This document shows, one piece after another, positions 30,401-41,152 of a stretch of 64,000 bases of DNA. Origin of the DNA: Saccharina japonica (Eukaryota; Sar; Phaeophyceae; Laminariales; Laminariaceae). Position 1 is the first letter of the stretch; every line of letters starts with the position of its first letter. The notes beneath the pieces are model-generated. The model was given only the letters and a program-made list of their open reading frames with translations, had not been told where the DNA came from and did not search any database. The stretch covers positions 1 to 64,000 of the forward strand of contig MEHQ01002427.1 in the NCBI GenBank assembly GCA_008828725.1. Reading direction: 5' to 3'. Position numbers and translations under genes: made by a program.

Positions 30401-31477
30401 TTCGCACGGGGCGGGCGCCCGACAAAAAAGGTGAACTCTTGCGACAAAACCTGGTACAGTACTATTTGTAGGTGCCGGATCAATATTCGATGTGAAGTAC
30501 CAGGTATGTCCTAAACGACTTTACAGCTCTGTAGATATAAATACTCTAGGACTAAAAAACGCCTCCAGGCCCGCACAAAACCCTTGTATTACCAGGCACG
30601 ACGGCATCGTGCTGTTTACCGATCGTTACGTCGCCGGGCTGAAAGGTGGCCGCTGCTGTGGGCTGTAGGGCATTTCACATTTCAGCGCCACGTATCGTGG
30701 CCGGGGTTGGCAAATGAGCGGTTAACGCACTCGCCTGTCAGTGAGGTCGGCGCAAAAATCGCACGATGAGCTCGCCGCTCCATTTGCCGCCGCAAGGTCG
30801 TCGAAGAAGTGCCGCGCGCTGGCACCGTCCCCTTCCGAGGAGAGGTCTTCCTCGAAGGACAACACTTCGATGACGATGCTGACTCCATCCACCCGGCTTA
30901 CAAACGCTTCTTGGTGGTCGGGCACCTGTCGCAGATCACTGGGGGTCAAACATCACGGGGGGGGGGGGGGCGCAAACGGCGGGAGTTGCTTGCAGAAAGA
31001 GGCGCGTTGACGAGTTTACAGTAACTATTTGTGCTAATGTTGCATCACTACTGCTGTTACTCATGCTCGTTGTATACTTTAGATTGCGTTGTCCGCGCGT
31101 TTGTTGCGTGTATACACCCCCCCCCCCGCCCTTACGAGAACACCAGAGTTCGTTCGTCATTTCAGGTTTGGTTCTTTTGTACGGCTCAAAAACGTGTCCT
31201 CACAGACCAGGTACTCGTACAAACAGTTCGGTATTCGGTAGTCTGCTGTGCATGTTCACTAAAAGAGCCTGACAGATGTACGTGGGAATGTGGACCCGCC
31301 CCACCTGACGTCCACAAAGGCTGCCGGCAGTAAGCACTCCATCGCACCGCCGAACAGCTTCCGAAGCGTCGCTTCCCGAGGAGTACCAGTCTCCGTCTCT
31401 GTCCTGCTGTCGTCGTCCGTCTCCGCCTTTCGCGGTGCGTCCAGCCTGCTGGAGTCAACGACACAGCTTGTGAGCAT
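27414..31477 (-). CDS. Mog1/RanGRF-type Ran-binding nuclear transport factor
   Basis: Mog1 binds Ran, promotes nucleotide release and supports nuclear import. Minus-strand exons: 31477-31305, 30938-30765, 29097-28981 and 27732-27414 (stop 27416-27414). Exon 1 ends LRKLFGGAMECLLPAAFVDV and exon 2 continues SDLRQVPDHQEAF, which matches plant Mog1 (LFGGAIS, then RQVPDHQEVF) very closely. Exon 3 has AKAALAGRQTVAKF and IRLYLVNVR. Exon 4 has LPNVGTDLLITVNVP and ends RSFKILDWSLFC, the family terminus. Phases fit directly (261 codons), yet about 20 residues present in the plant protein between FFDDLA and AGRQ are missing. Either a small exon was not recognised or it has been lost; that intron (30764-29098) contains a retroelement relic and a MITE. 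The loop at about residues 165-215 is acidic and Ala/Gly-rich, longer than usual. The first ATG is chosen because FGGA falls at the expected distance. Confidence 0.85.
28131..28712. repeat. Direct duplication inside Mog1 intron
   Basis: 28161-28285 and 28589-28712 share CAAGG(C/T)CTTTA, AATGAAATCAAGACG, CAGGGTGTTNTT, GGTTAC(A/G)AGCGTGAAACA and GCGTCAATCCTCT in the same order, 428 bp apart. A shorter piece (ATTACTGGAATA(T/C)ACAATGC) is also repeated at 28143 and 28319. Fragments related to 28500-28585 (CCAAAAAGTGCTAC, AGCACGCGTC) recur near 39690-39750. Confidence 0.65.
29132..29800 (-). mobile_element. Broken Ty3/gypsy-like retrotransposon relic (RT region)
   Basis: On the minus strand the segment 29338-29132 reads LFEQLRKHNLKFSP, close to the reverse-transcriptase connection helix of Ty3/gypsy elements. 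The upstream part (about 29800-29595) resembles the preceding RT block. The relic may continue into the GC-rich stretch up to about 30430, where no domain could be named. No LTRs are recognised. It is a clearly broken fossil inside a Mog1 intron, and a MITE (29336-29592) sits within it, so it predates that insertion. Confidence 0.55.
29336..29592 (+). mobile_element. hAT-like MITE nested in the gypsy-like relic
   Basis: 257 bp, from CACGCGTCGGACAGATC to GATCTGTCCGATGAG, with the family core (CAGATCCAATTCAGGAAACA). The sequences on both sides (AAAAGCTC; CAAAAAC on the other strand direction) resemble each other loosely, as expected for an old 7-8 bp target duplication. Confidence 0.7.
30694..30767 (+). 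pseudogene. tRNA-Asp-like sequence, probably a tRNA remnant
   Basis: TTGGCAAATGAGCGGTTAAC resembles a D-arm/A-box. ACTCGCCTGTCAG resembles a tRNA-Asp anticodon arm (GTC). ATCGTG and CACGAT could close an acceptor stem. A B-box (GGTTCGANNCC) is missing, so it is unlikely to be a working tRNA gene. It overlaps the donor of Mog1 exon 2 on the opposite strand. Confidence 0.3.
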
Positions 31478-32239
31478 AACGCTAAAAATAGAAATAAGGC
31501 GAGAGCGCCACGTACTCGTGCCACGTGCGATGAACTAACAGCAGCAGTAGTCCACGCACGTACACATGATACTACACGCTGCACGCTACTGTTTTGATAC
31601 AAGGGCCCACCAGGCGTCCGGAGCGCTCTGAGCTCTGGATATCGGAGCCGAGAGTCGAGCGTGTTTGGCGGCACCGCCGGCTTGCGGCGCAATTTTTCAA
31701 TTTTCGGCATGGATGGGTGGAGATGTGGAGATCTTGGGGGGCGGTGTTGCTTCGGGCAGTGAACGGAGACAAGACGTTGGTAGAGCGAGACGCCAGAGTT
31801 TTCAAGTTAGGCATGGCAAGCATGGTCCATCGTCAATATTCTTCACACAGAGCATGACAGCAAGACATGCATGTACGCCCCGAGTACTCGCGGTCAAGTT
31901 TGGACTTTTGCCTGCTTCGACAGAAGATGCCCAGGGTGCGAGTAATCGTATACGTCCAAAATAATAAAGGGGAACAAACGTGGGCAAACACCACCGCTGT
32001 TGAAGGCCTGGGCATCGTCTGCATCACCTTTCAGGCACCAAGGCATAGCCTGGGACCGGTGACGTGTCTTTCCTCTCCTCTTCAGCCATAGCAATCAGTC
32101 ACAGCAGAGCAGTAGTAGAGAGAGATGGGAGAGTTGCGCACCTATTTCAAGTTTCTCGAGCTATTAATAGGGAGTTCCAAAAGGTTCTAGAGGCCTATTA
32201 CTGTACCCGTTAGGCATTTTCTAGGCCGGTGAGCTGCGG
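31478..32239. promoter_or_regulatory. Divergent intergenic region between Mog1 and coiled-coil genes
   Basis: The 762 bp separate two start codons on opposite strands, so both promoters should lie here. Open frames at 31572-31857 and 31665-31964 show no known family. A TATTAATAGG-like motif occurs at 32160-32171. No TATA box could be assigned with confidence. Confidence 0.4.
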
Positions 32240-35200
32240 ATGCATCGACCGGCGCCTGGCCTGCCCTCTGTGACCCTTGCCACCAGCAGTGGTCCCACCA
32301 TAGTACCTTCCAACGTACATAACACCAATACCATGTCTGCGAATGGAAGTGTCTCAAAGCCGTCACAGCGCTCGAGTTCGAGCACCAGGTCGTCTCGTCG
32401 AGCTACGCTGTCTGTCGGGCCCGGCGGCGGCAACCTGCTGAGCAATGGGTCTCTTTCGCCGCAGCGAGTACTACGAACGAAGGTGCTGCGGGAGAAGAGC
32501 AATGAAGGAAGTGGCTACCTCAGCAGTGACGCTAATGCCAGCGCCGGGGTGAAGGCCAAGCCGGCGTCGAAGGGGTGAGATGTGGCTTGATTATCACAGC
32601 TTAGTATCATAAGTTTATAAACAGTTTTAGGTCCGAATGAACAACGATATCGACGATATACTGGTGTTCCACGTCAACAGGCGATCCATTCCTGATGTTC
32701 TCCTGTACAACTGGACAACGGGCTGCGGTACTGCTGCTGTTGCTACGTTGCTACGTCCGTTGCGCTATTAATAGGAGCATATCTAGCCTTCAGATCTCTA
32801 TTTCAGCCACGCGTCAGCTATTAATTGTACCCCGTTGAGTACATAGTACGGGTACCTCTGGTACGTGAACATGCTAAGCATACTGTAACCGGATTCGCAC
32901 GGTACGGTTTGTAGGTAGGTGTACGTCGTACTACGTTTGTAAGTGAACGAGTACACACCGGTAGTCGTAGTACCACTGCAGTGCCTTTGAGCTAAAACAA
33001 GCGACACTCGCCGCGTTCCGAGGCGTGGACACCTGCTGATAGTGAATATGTATGGAGGTTTTGTGCCCGGCGCCTAAAGTTGACCTCCCGACCCGAACTC
33101 TAACCCGAACTCTAGGCCAGTGATCAGTGCTGGGATGCTATGCTTGGTAAGACTCTAGGCTGATTCGGCCGGCGTGGATGCTGTGCTTGGAAAGACTCTC
33201 TACAGCAGCAGTAGTAGGTTGGTTCGGGATGCTGTGGCTTGGAAAGACTCTACTAGTAGGTTGATTAATACGATGTATCCCTAAGCCAACCAGAGTGCGC
33301 AAAAAGCTACCCCAGGAAGATTCACTACCTGGCGTTGTCCACTACTGCGCGTTCCCGACTTGAGGATTGGCGAAAGAGACGAAGAGGCGACACTAACTGT
33401 TCCATTCAACGGTTCGTACGCACGCCGCCAGCTGAAATTTAACAGCAGGAGGCTTCAAACTCCCATGCATGCAATGACACTTGCGAGCGCATATTCATGT
33501 CTGCCTATATAGAAGGTAAAGGTGGCCACCCTCAGATTCCCATGGCTGTACTGCACGCACCCCCAGCCCCCCCCCTTGCCCTTACCGCCCACTTGCATAC
33601 CTGGTATCTGGTATTTTACGAATATTTTTGTTTTTTCTACTGTACTATTTTACGGCTTTGCAGGGCGTCAAGGGCACAGCACATGCAGTTCGCGTTCGGA
33701 TCTAAGATCGTAAAGCCTGGCTCTACGAAGGCAGGGGTGGTCGGTGCAGCAGGAGAAGCGAGGGGGAGGCCTCAAGGGGGCGCGGTCGCGGATGGCGGAA
33801 GCAAAGCTCCAATTCGGTCAAGAAGGTCGGCTTATTTTTATGTCTGGTGCAGTTGCTGCCTGGTTCGGTTGGACGGCTGATTTCGTCAGACATACAGCTA
33901 ATACTTAGGGTTCCGTAATGGTAGGAAGAACGGTTTAATGTTAAAAAACACACATAAAACTAATACCTGGTACGATTAACTAATACCTGGTACGACTTAC
34001 AGACTGCGAGAACGCAGCCGGTGCGATTTACAGACTGCGAGAACGCAGCCGGTGCGACAGATCGTACTCGTAGACCTCACAAATTGAACATGGTGCCGTG
34101 CACGTGTACATCGTGCTTCGTGAAAAGCCGTGCTGGTTTTCTCGGCCTTCTGAGGTTTTGCCTTGGGCAGTGTATCCACAAGCGTAAATCATTCCCGGTC
34201 GATACCAGGTATTTATAAGCTCAAGTTTAACAACTCGGGGTTTCCAAGGTGTGCCTCTTGATGCTAAGTCAACGTTTTTCCTGAACTTCCGAGAGCCCTG
34301 GCTGACAGCACCATAACAGAGTACTTGTAAATTTTACCGCGACGGCAGTAATGAAGGTGTTGGGGAACTGGCAGAAAGCGCACTGCGTTAGAGCTGGAAG
34401 ATAGCCGCGGTAGAAGACGTGCACACCAGCGCTGCGACCCCGTCGTTTGAATACAACTGCTGTATATACAGGTTAGTGGTGCAACCTCCTACTGCTGTGC
34501 CATTTTGCTCGGCTTACGACTGTACCACTTGCTCCGCTCACGACTGTTCGGCTTTTTTCAAGCAGAGAACGGGCTTCCCTACACGAACCGCACGAGCAGC
34601 AGCAGCACCATCAGCAACGCGTTACCTCGAGAGGGCGGTCGGCGACACACGCGCAGCACCAGCCATCGCCGCTCGCGTCAACACGAGAGGAAACAGATGC
34701 CGATGCCCTAAAGGTGAATGCCATGGGTCTGAGCGGTCGCGCACGTTCGTTTTTTTTCCCCCTCTTTTTCTCTTCTTTTTATTATCTGGCGGAAAGATAA
34801 AAATATTCGGAAGGGTTAATACGTAACCCTTTTTCTACCGCACTCTACAGAAACATACCTGGTATACAGTAGGTACAGTAGCCCCTTTTTAAGGGACCCC
34901 GCGATAAGGAAAAACAGTGTATAAGGGACCTCGAGTTTCTGCCCACCATTTTTACCCACTATTGACCGTAAGGGGCCGGTGCCAACTCTGATAAGGGACG
35001 TCGGTGTATAAGGGACTTCCTATCCCGAATGCACTAGGAAGGTCCCTTAAAAGGGGCTACCTACTGTATATGACTTTATTTCCAAGTAATATGTCCCCAA
35101 AACGGAAGCGCGGTCCTGAACGGCTTAACCCCGTAAGAACCGGTCCCCCCCGTTTTTGGGGACAAACTACTTGGAATTAGTGTGGGATATGTTTTTCAGT

Positions 35201-38060
35201 TATGAATGGGTTAAGGTCATCACACGTCCACATCTACTGCTGTGTCGTGTGTGTGTCAATCTAAACTCGGTGGTTTATAGAACACAAGGCTGCTGCCGTG
35301 GCAGCGGCAGGGCGGGCTGTTGCGGCCTCGGCTACCTGAGTACCGGTGTGTTGACCACTTTCCGTTGGGGTCGTCACCATTGCTGCAGTGTTTGTGGACG
35401 ATCCTTTCAGTTTTTCGTTTGGAGATTTTGCTGGCGAGGGACAGGCAGCAACCTTTTTGTCGGGTTTTTTCCCCACGCGACAGCTCAAAGTGGGGCTCTA
35501 ACTCCGAACACTGTAGGTTGTGCCCGGAGCGTGGGCTGGGGTTGCAAAGGAGGGGCGGGAGGGAGGCTCTGTACAGCTGCTGCTATCACTTGCACGTCTA
35601 AAGACATAAATTTCACATTAAAAGCTTAAAACGTCACGTTGAAAACACAGAAACATCATGTTTTCAAGTATAATCGATGCATTTCAAACGTGAACGTCAC
35701 GCCGAAAGCTGTAAACATCACATGTACAACACGGATGTAGTTGGTGAGTATAACAGACCCGGTTATGTTGTAGAGCACGAGCACGGGGGCGAAGGGCGCC
35801 AAAGGAGACTTGCGGCGTCTATGAAGGAAAAATTGCCGATATCGAACAGGTCATCGCTTCCCACTGCGTGATCTAGATCTATCAGGGAAGATTGATTCCT
35901 GACCTGTAGTATATATGTGATCTGTATGATCTGTATGATCTAGCTCACGTTGCCGGGTGGCAGCTGTATAATTGCAGGATCTAGGGCATGCTTCCTGTGT
36001 TGGATCTGTACTATATAGATCCTGCATGCACCTCATAACGGCAGGTTAGGATCTAGATGATCTGTAGATGATCTGTAGATGATATGTATGATCTGTAGAT
36101 GATATATCTGTCCGACGTGTGAAACCTTACTTTAGTATAATTCGAATTGTCAGACTGTTCGTCGCGGCCTGGTTTGTAGGTCGAGGCGTGCCCCAAACAA
36201 ACGCAACGTCTACCATTATGAAGGAAAAGTTGCTGCTGTGTACCTGGTATAATAATATCAGACTGTTCACCGCCGCCTGAATTGTGGTCGAGGCATGCCT
36301 AGTCCAAACGCTAACAAAAAGAACGAGGCAGTTCCTTCGCCTGTTTTGCAGAGAGTCACGCGGGCCCGTTAAGCCCACGACAAGTTTTGGGCGAGTTTCT
36401 ATGTACATAGCGGTGGGGCGCCTTGACATGTGTGCCTACTCATCTGGTGTTCGGCAGGCTCAGCTGGCGGAGAAGGATAACGTTATCGCTAGCCTGAGGA
36501 GCAAGCTCGAGAAGGAAAGCGCTGAAGGTAGGCCACATTCCTTTCGTCCCGATGTTGTTATGTTCGTAATTCGACCTTGATGCCAAGCATGGGCTTCAAC
36601 GTTGAAAAACAAAAACAATACGACGTAACAGGGAGAAGAAAACCTACTATCTATCTCAGTCAAATCCCGGGTGTGATTATTACGGGGGACCATAGTAAAT
36701 AGGACCAACGGTAAAAAATCTACGACGTATATATTTTTCTATTTTAATTAACAGAAATTGATTATATTTTACTATTACTAGGGTCCCCCGCAAAAGTCAG
36801 TCTGAGGGCTCTGATGCGGTGATTTCTAGGCTTCTTTGCGTGCCCGTCGCAGCGTGAGTGAGAGCCACCACCCCCATCCCAACCGGTGGATAAAACAAAG
36901 AAGAACGTTCTCGGCGTTCCCGAGGAAACGCGCATCCGACCATGACGTCTGTAAAGAGACTTCCGTCCGCGCGAAGAGAGAATGGGAAATATCTTGCCCC
37001 CGAGGTTGTTTGGCACTATGCTGCATATCGCTCCCACTATGGTGTCTGCCTCCTCTTCTCACTGTTGAACTCCCGTCGCGCCCGCTGACTGTCAATTTTT
37101 TTGCGCCGCCAATTTTTCGATCCGCTGTCAGCGCTGAACATCTCTGCCAGCAAGGAGGCACACGGAGCGCGCTTGTCTGCAAAACAGGTTAAGATGGCGA
37201 ATGTTTTGTTTTTTGTTTTTACGGTGTCGTTTTGTTTGTCGTTGTGTGAAAAACGTGTATTACGGAGGACCGTAGTAAATAGGACCAAATATTGACGCTA
37301 AAAATAGGGAATTGTATAGGTTTTTGTGTACCGTAGGTCCTAGTCACTATGGTCCCGCGTAATAGTGGGGTTGAAACACGAGCTATGCACTAGGACGGGG
37401 AAAGGCTTGATTCGCTTTTTTTTTAGCAAGGGTCGGCCAGGGCTTGTCGGGCCAAGGATATTGCGCCTGTATTGTGTATTCGTTTATGCAGAGCGGTGGT
37501 TGTGCTAACGACCGCAGTGGGCTGTGGGTAGAGATTTTGCTGCCTTTTCTCCTTTAATTTGTCTGCCCCCCCCCCCCCCCCCCCACTCCCATTGCTACAA
37601 ACCCTGACGTCTCGCTCCGTCACCGGCATTGTAGGAGATACGAGGGTCTATGCAGGCCATACGGCTACCACCATGCATGACATGAGGGCACCCCCCCCCC
37701 CCCCATTGCAAGCCCGGGTGCACACACTATTATGGGGGACCATAGTAATCAGGACCCATCACGTACACAAAAACCTATATGTTCCAGTATTTTTTCCAAG
37801 CATATTTGGTCCTGATTACTCGTATTATATTCAAAAACCTACGTATTCCAGTATTTTTACTAGGCATAGTTGGTCCTGATTACTATATTTCTCCGTGTGT
37901 ATAGGTTGAACTGGACGAGGGGGCGCAGGCAGCGCTAAGGGCGGTGGAGGAGGAGGCGCGAGCAGAAGCGGAAGAGGCGCTGAAGCAGGTGGAGACGGTC
38001 GCCTCGGCTGGCCTGTCCAAGACGAAGGAGATGCAGGCCAGCGTCGACGAGATGATGTGA
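32240..38060 (+). CDS. Coiled-coil protein of unknown function
   Basis: Six exons are in phase: 32240-32574, 33664-33825, 34566-34713, 36458-36527, 37132-37187 and 37905-38060 (TGA 38058-38060), giving 308 aa. Residues 1-215 are low complexity: Ser/Arg-rich (SQRSSSSTRSSRRATLS), then Gly/Ala-rich (GVVGAAGEARGRPQGGAVAD), then Gln/His-rich (EPHEQQQHHQQR). From about residue 205 onward DALKAQLAEKDNVIASLRSK begins a coiled coil that continues through exon 5 (ISASKEAHGARLSAKQ) and exon 6 (VELDEGAQAALRAVEEEARA). That the heptads run across three exon joins supports the model. Exon 3 is the weakest exon. The stop overlaps a GTGAGT donor-like site, so a longer isoform is possible. ATG 32240 is the first in frame; 32331 is an alternative. 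I recognise no family. Introns contain eight short mobile elements. Confidence 0.65.
33998..34058. repeat. Local 33-bp direct duplication
   Basis: GACTTACAGACTGCGAGAAC and GATTTACAGACTGCGAGAAC, each followed by GCAGCCGGTGCG, stand head to tail inside intron 2 of the coiled-coil gene. Confidence 0.75.
34865..35068. mobile_element. pogo/Tigger-like MITE
   Basis: 204 bp with TACAGTAGGTACAGTAGCCC at the left and GGGGCTACCTACTGTA at the right. The inverted repeats extend through TTTTAAGGGACC. Internal ATAAGGGACC motifs recur in both orientations. A TACAGTA start with TA flanks suits the pogo branch of Tc1/mariner. Confidence 0.7.
35125..35214 (+). mobile_element. 90-bp piggyBac-like TTAA element
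   Basis: TTAA-CCCCGTAAGAACCGGTCC at one end and TTATGAATGGG-TTAA at the other. TTAA target duplication and CCC/GGG ends are the piggyBac hallmark. The interior GACAAACTACTTGGAATTAG is conserved in all copies. Confidence 0.7.
35837..36121 (-). mobile_element. hAT-like MITE copy in the coiled-coil gene
   Basis: Reverse orientation, running from CGAACAGGTCATCG to GATATATCTGTCCGACGTGT, with the family core (CACGTTGCCGGGTGGCAGC, TTCCTGTGTTGGATCTGTAC). It lies in the intron between exons 3 and 4. Confidence 0.7.
36677..36790. mobile_element. Palindromic GGGGGACC MITE, copy 1
   Basis: TTATTACGGGGGACCATAGT at the left and ACTATTACTAGGGTCCCCCG at the right; about 115 bp, A/T-rich inside. It lies in the intron between exons 4 and 5 of the coiled-coil gene. 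Confidence 0.65.
37258..37364. mobile_element. Palindromic GGGGGACC MITE, copy 2
   Basis: TATTACGGAGGACCGTAGTA at the left mirrored by TCACTATGGTCCCGCGTAAT at the right, about 107 bp. It lies in the last intron of the coiled-coil gene. Confidence 0.65.
37605..37700 (+). repeat. Poly-C-tailed repeat family A
   Basis: CGTCTCGCTCCGTCACCGGC, ACGAGGGTCTATGCAGGCCA and CATGACATGAGGGCACC, then C14. A further 20-base C run (37566-37584) precedes it. Confidence 0.6.
37729..37895. mobile_element. Palindromic GGGGGACC MITE, copy 3 (longer), near a splice acceptor
   Basis: The left terminus TATTATGGGGGACCATAGTA is intact. The interior AAAACCTACGTATTCCAGTA/TTTTTACTAGGCAT block is present twice, giving about 167 bp. 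The right terminus (GGTCCTGATTACTATATTTC) has decayed. The acceptor of the last coiled-coil exon (37904/37905) follows within about 10 bp. Confidence 0.6.
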
Positions 38061-39596
38061 GTGTGTGTTCCTGGAGGTGGTGCCGCGCGAAGGTTTACGC
38101 CCGTGTGACTCTAGACTGCATTGCCTCAGGAAGGAAGAAGGCTGCATAGGAGACCCTGGCCCAGCTCCGACAAAACGGTTGGAATGTATTCTTGGACTTT
38201 AATCCTAACTCTGACCCGGTCCGCCTGAGAAAATTCTGGGAATTTTCTACAAAATATGTATTGAAGAACTAGTGTGGACTGATTGATGTGTATCAATCAT
38301 TTGGTCGAAGCTGGGCCCAGTTGTAAAATCTCTTGGGGAGAAACTGCACGAGATTGGCGCATGCGCTGTGGGAGGCGAGGCAAGCAAGGTTGTGTTTGCG
38401 GGTGGCAAGGTTGAATTTGTTTGTGTTTTGGAGGTGTGCGGTGCCATCGAAAACGGCTCTCGCAGCTACTTGTGTGTTTCTTGCTCCTTATTGTTTTGAG
38501 CAAACGCGAGTTTCTAATTAAAATAGCTCCAAAACAAGGGTACTGTACCCCTTTCGAACTGGCTAAAGCCGAGATTACGGCCGAGGCTGTACCACCGCCG
38601 ACCGAGAGTCGTACCTGGTACCAATACGATTCACGAAGTTCTCCTGAATATCCAGCAGGCACAACTTGACGGCAGTGACAAGTATCGCGCTGCGCGAGTT
38701 ACTAGTATAATGAGCGACAACTGTTTTACTAGGCATCATGAGGGGTGTCGTTTCGATCGTTTTTTCGGATACGGCATCGCTTTGACTTCATATTGTACGC
38801 ACATTGTACTTCCATGTTGTACGATATTTTCCGCCGGGGGGTGCAAATTAATGCCCAAGGGGCAACCGATATTGTACGTACCATCTCTAAGAGATGCTCT
38901 GTCTGGTGGTCGTCGCCGCCGGCCGAAGGGATACCAACCATACCTCCTGCACCCCTCGGGCCCTTTTTTCGCCGTCTCTCATTCGTCTCAGCCGAATACT
39001 CAAGGACCGGAGGCAATGAGGCGGCTAAGTGAAGCCCTCGTGATGGTCGTCGCTGGTTTGGGTTTTCAGCCATGCCCGCCTGCTGTTTCAAGCCTACGGC
39101 TGCACTGGTACCCGTTTTGACAAGGAGGAGGGACTGGGAGGAAGGGATGATGTGTTATCGTTGATTGTGTGGCGTCGGTAACTTGACTCATGATAGGATG
39201 CCGCACATATCGCTCTTCTACTGCTTCATGAATTTTCAACGAGGGAAAGGAGCTACGAGGGCGTGAGAGGAAGGGAGGGTGTGTACGGGTGATGACGGTG
39301 CTTGGGAGTTGGTAGCGCCTTGGCTGCGCGTCGGACCTCAGGAGTCGTTCGAGAGAGCTGATTGCGCCTTTTGACAGTGCCCAAGATCTAGGGAGAGCTG
39401 TTTGACGTTAACACGAGGTCTTTCGACGCACGCATGCTATCTTAAGGTCAGAGGTGCACACACACACACCATGCTTTATTCGAAGGGTGGCGGTCACTTG
39501 ATTATCTTGATTATAGTATAGGAACTCTAAACCTCACCCAAAAACTGATTTAATTTTTTTGCAACACAAAAAGTGAAGAAATTGACGACTTCGGGT

Positions 39597-39684
39597 TTAA
39601 CCCATTCAGAACTGAAAAAAACGTCCAACATCAATTTCAAGTAGTTTGTCCCCAAATTCGTGGGACCAGTTCTTAAGGGGTTGA
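39597..39684 (-). mobile_element. 88-bp piggyBac-like TTAA element
   Basis: TTAA-CCCATTCAGAACTGAA at the left and ACCAGTTCTTAAGGGG-TTGA at the right. The right target copy carries one mismatch to TTAA. Confidence 0.65.
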
Positions 39685-40965
39685 GGAGCCATTCGGAAAC
39701 CGTTTTAGCCAAAAAGTGCTACTCGTACCTTTATCGAAGCACGCGTCTTTCGCTGGAGCTATATATAGGCGCTGGCTCTATCGTTTCGGTCACGTGACGT
39801 TGTTCTAGAAGGAGGTGGAGTCAGTCGTCGAAAAAGGTTCTGCCCAGCCGCCCGTTATTTTGTGTGGAGTTTGCTACAATACAAAGTATACATAGAAGTA
39901 CGTACAGTAACTATATAAGCACGTTTGGGCTGTTCGGTGTTACGTGCCTGGATACTTGCACGGCGGCTACGTTTTTTTCTTTTAGCTTTCAAGCGCTTGT
40001 TTTTTTTATGATGTTCGGTCTTGCCCGGTGGCTCGTACGTAGGAGTAGCCGGTACGAGGAAGAAACGCCTGTTGTGTTCTCCCTTTTCAGCTTGCGAAAC
40101 CTCCGGGATTTGAAGTCCAGCCACAATCATCCCGAAGGGGAACCTTGTACCAATAAGTGTGTGCCAGGCTAAACTCCAATGGGCGATCCCTTTGCACGGT
40201 TTACTGCATGCATAGCAACCACAGAATGCATGTCCGAAGCTTTTTTTTTTTTGCTTGTGAGGGCCGTTCTTTTGTTCCATCTTCGCCTCGATTCCGCCCC
40301 GTTCCTCTGAACGGCAACAAACGGCGGCGCACGGCTCTTCTTGACCCTATGGATACTTAGCCGAAGAATGGGACATAATGTGTCCCCTATAAAGGATGCT
40401 CCTTTGCGAACTCACAGTAGGTACACTAAAGACAAGCAAGATGTCCCCTTTCCCCGATAAATGGGACCTCTACCTTGGATAAAGTATACAGAGTACAGAG
40501 GCACTCAGAGCAGGTCCCTGCGCCCAGGTACCAGCTTCGGGGTATGCAGCAAGCTCTTAGCCAATCAGACTCATTTGTTAATACGTCGTATTTAATCTCG
40601 ATTCGTGGTTTCACATTGTTTGGCCGTACCCAAAGGGTTAAAACCATGCATTGGCAAGGCCAGCCCTTGCCCCAAGAGGGCCGGTAACCCATGTGCGCTG
40701 ATTTTGCCCTCCTCCAACGCCACGCAGAAGATCATGCATTTCTGTCGTCGATTAAGGGCTGTCTTGGGATTCCGTGGCGAAACCGTACGTAGTCGGACTG
40801 GTGATGATGCCATCCACTCGATCGAGCGCCCACCAGTCGGAAAGTCATGTCGAGAGGCAAAATCTTATCGTCTGTTTTTGTTAACCTTGGCGTTTCCGAA
40901 GCGTGCCACCCGATGGCCCCTTCCGGAGATGATGTCCCAAATACCGTTTTTTTTTGTTTGTTTTT

Positions 40966-41152
40966 TCCATACCATTTATTATCTTCGCCCTTCCTTTCTC
41001 TCTCCTCCCTACGTACGTAGTCGTAACTCAGATCCGGGGTCACAAAGTAGGGTCCTCTCCCTCCTCCCCCACTACGGTTCTTGCCTTGCATTTTTATCGC
41101 GAGAAGACTTCAGTCTTTTCTTCTTTCGTCGACTCGCATCGAATTGTGCCGC
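40966..41152 (-). repeat. SINE-like dispersed repeat, copy 2
   Basis: Reverse complement of the family at 2505 and 61396: CCATTTATTATCTTCGCCCT, CAGATCCGGGGTCACAAAGT, ATCGCGAGAAG and GTCGACTCGCATCGA. Confidence 0.5.

Noticed and set aside
29866-30471. 201-aa plus-strand frame as a gene
   Set aside because: It lies in the GC-rich stretch next to the gypsy-like relic, has no known domain and no splice partners; more likely a shadow frame of the relic.
38710-39120. Possible copia-type relic (ILYVPSLRDALSG)
   Set aside because: The resemblance to the gag-pre-integrase motif is limited to about ten residues and no neighbouring domain supports it.
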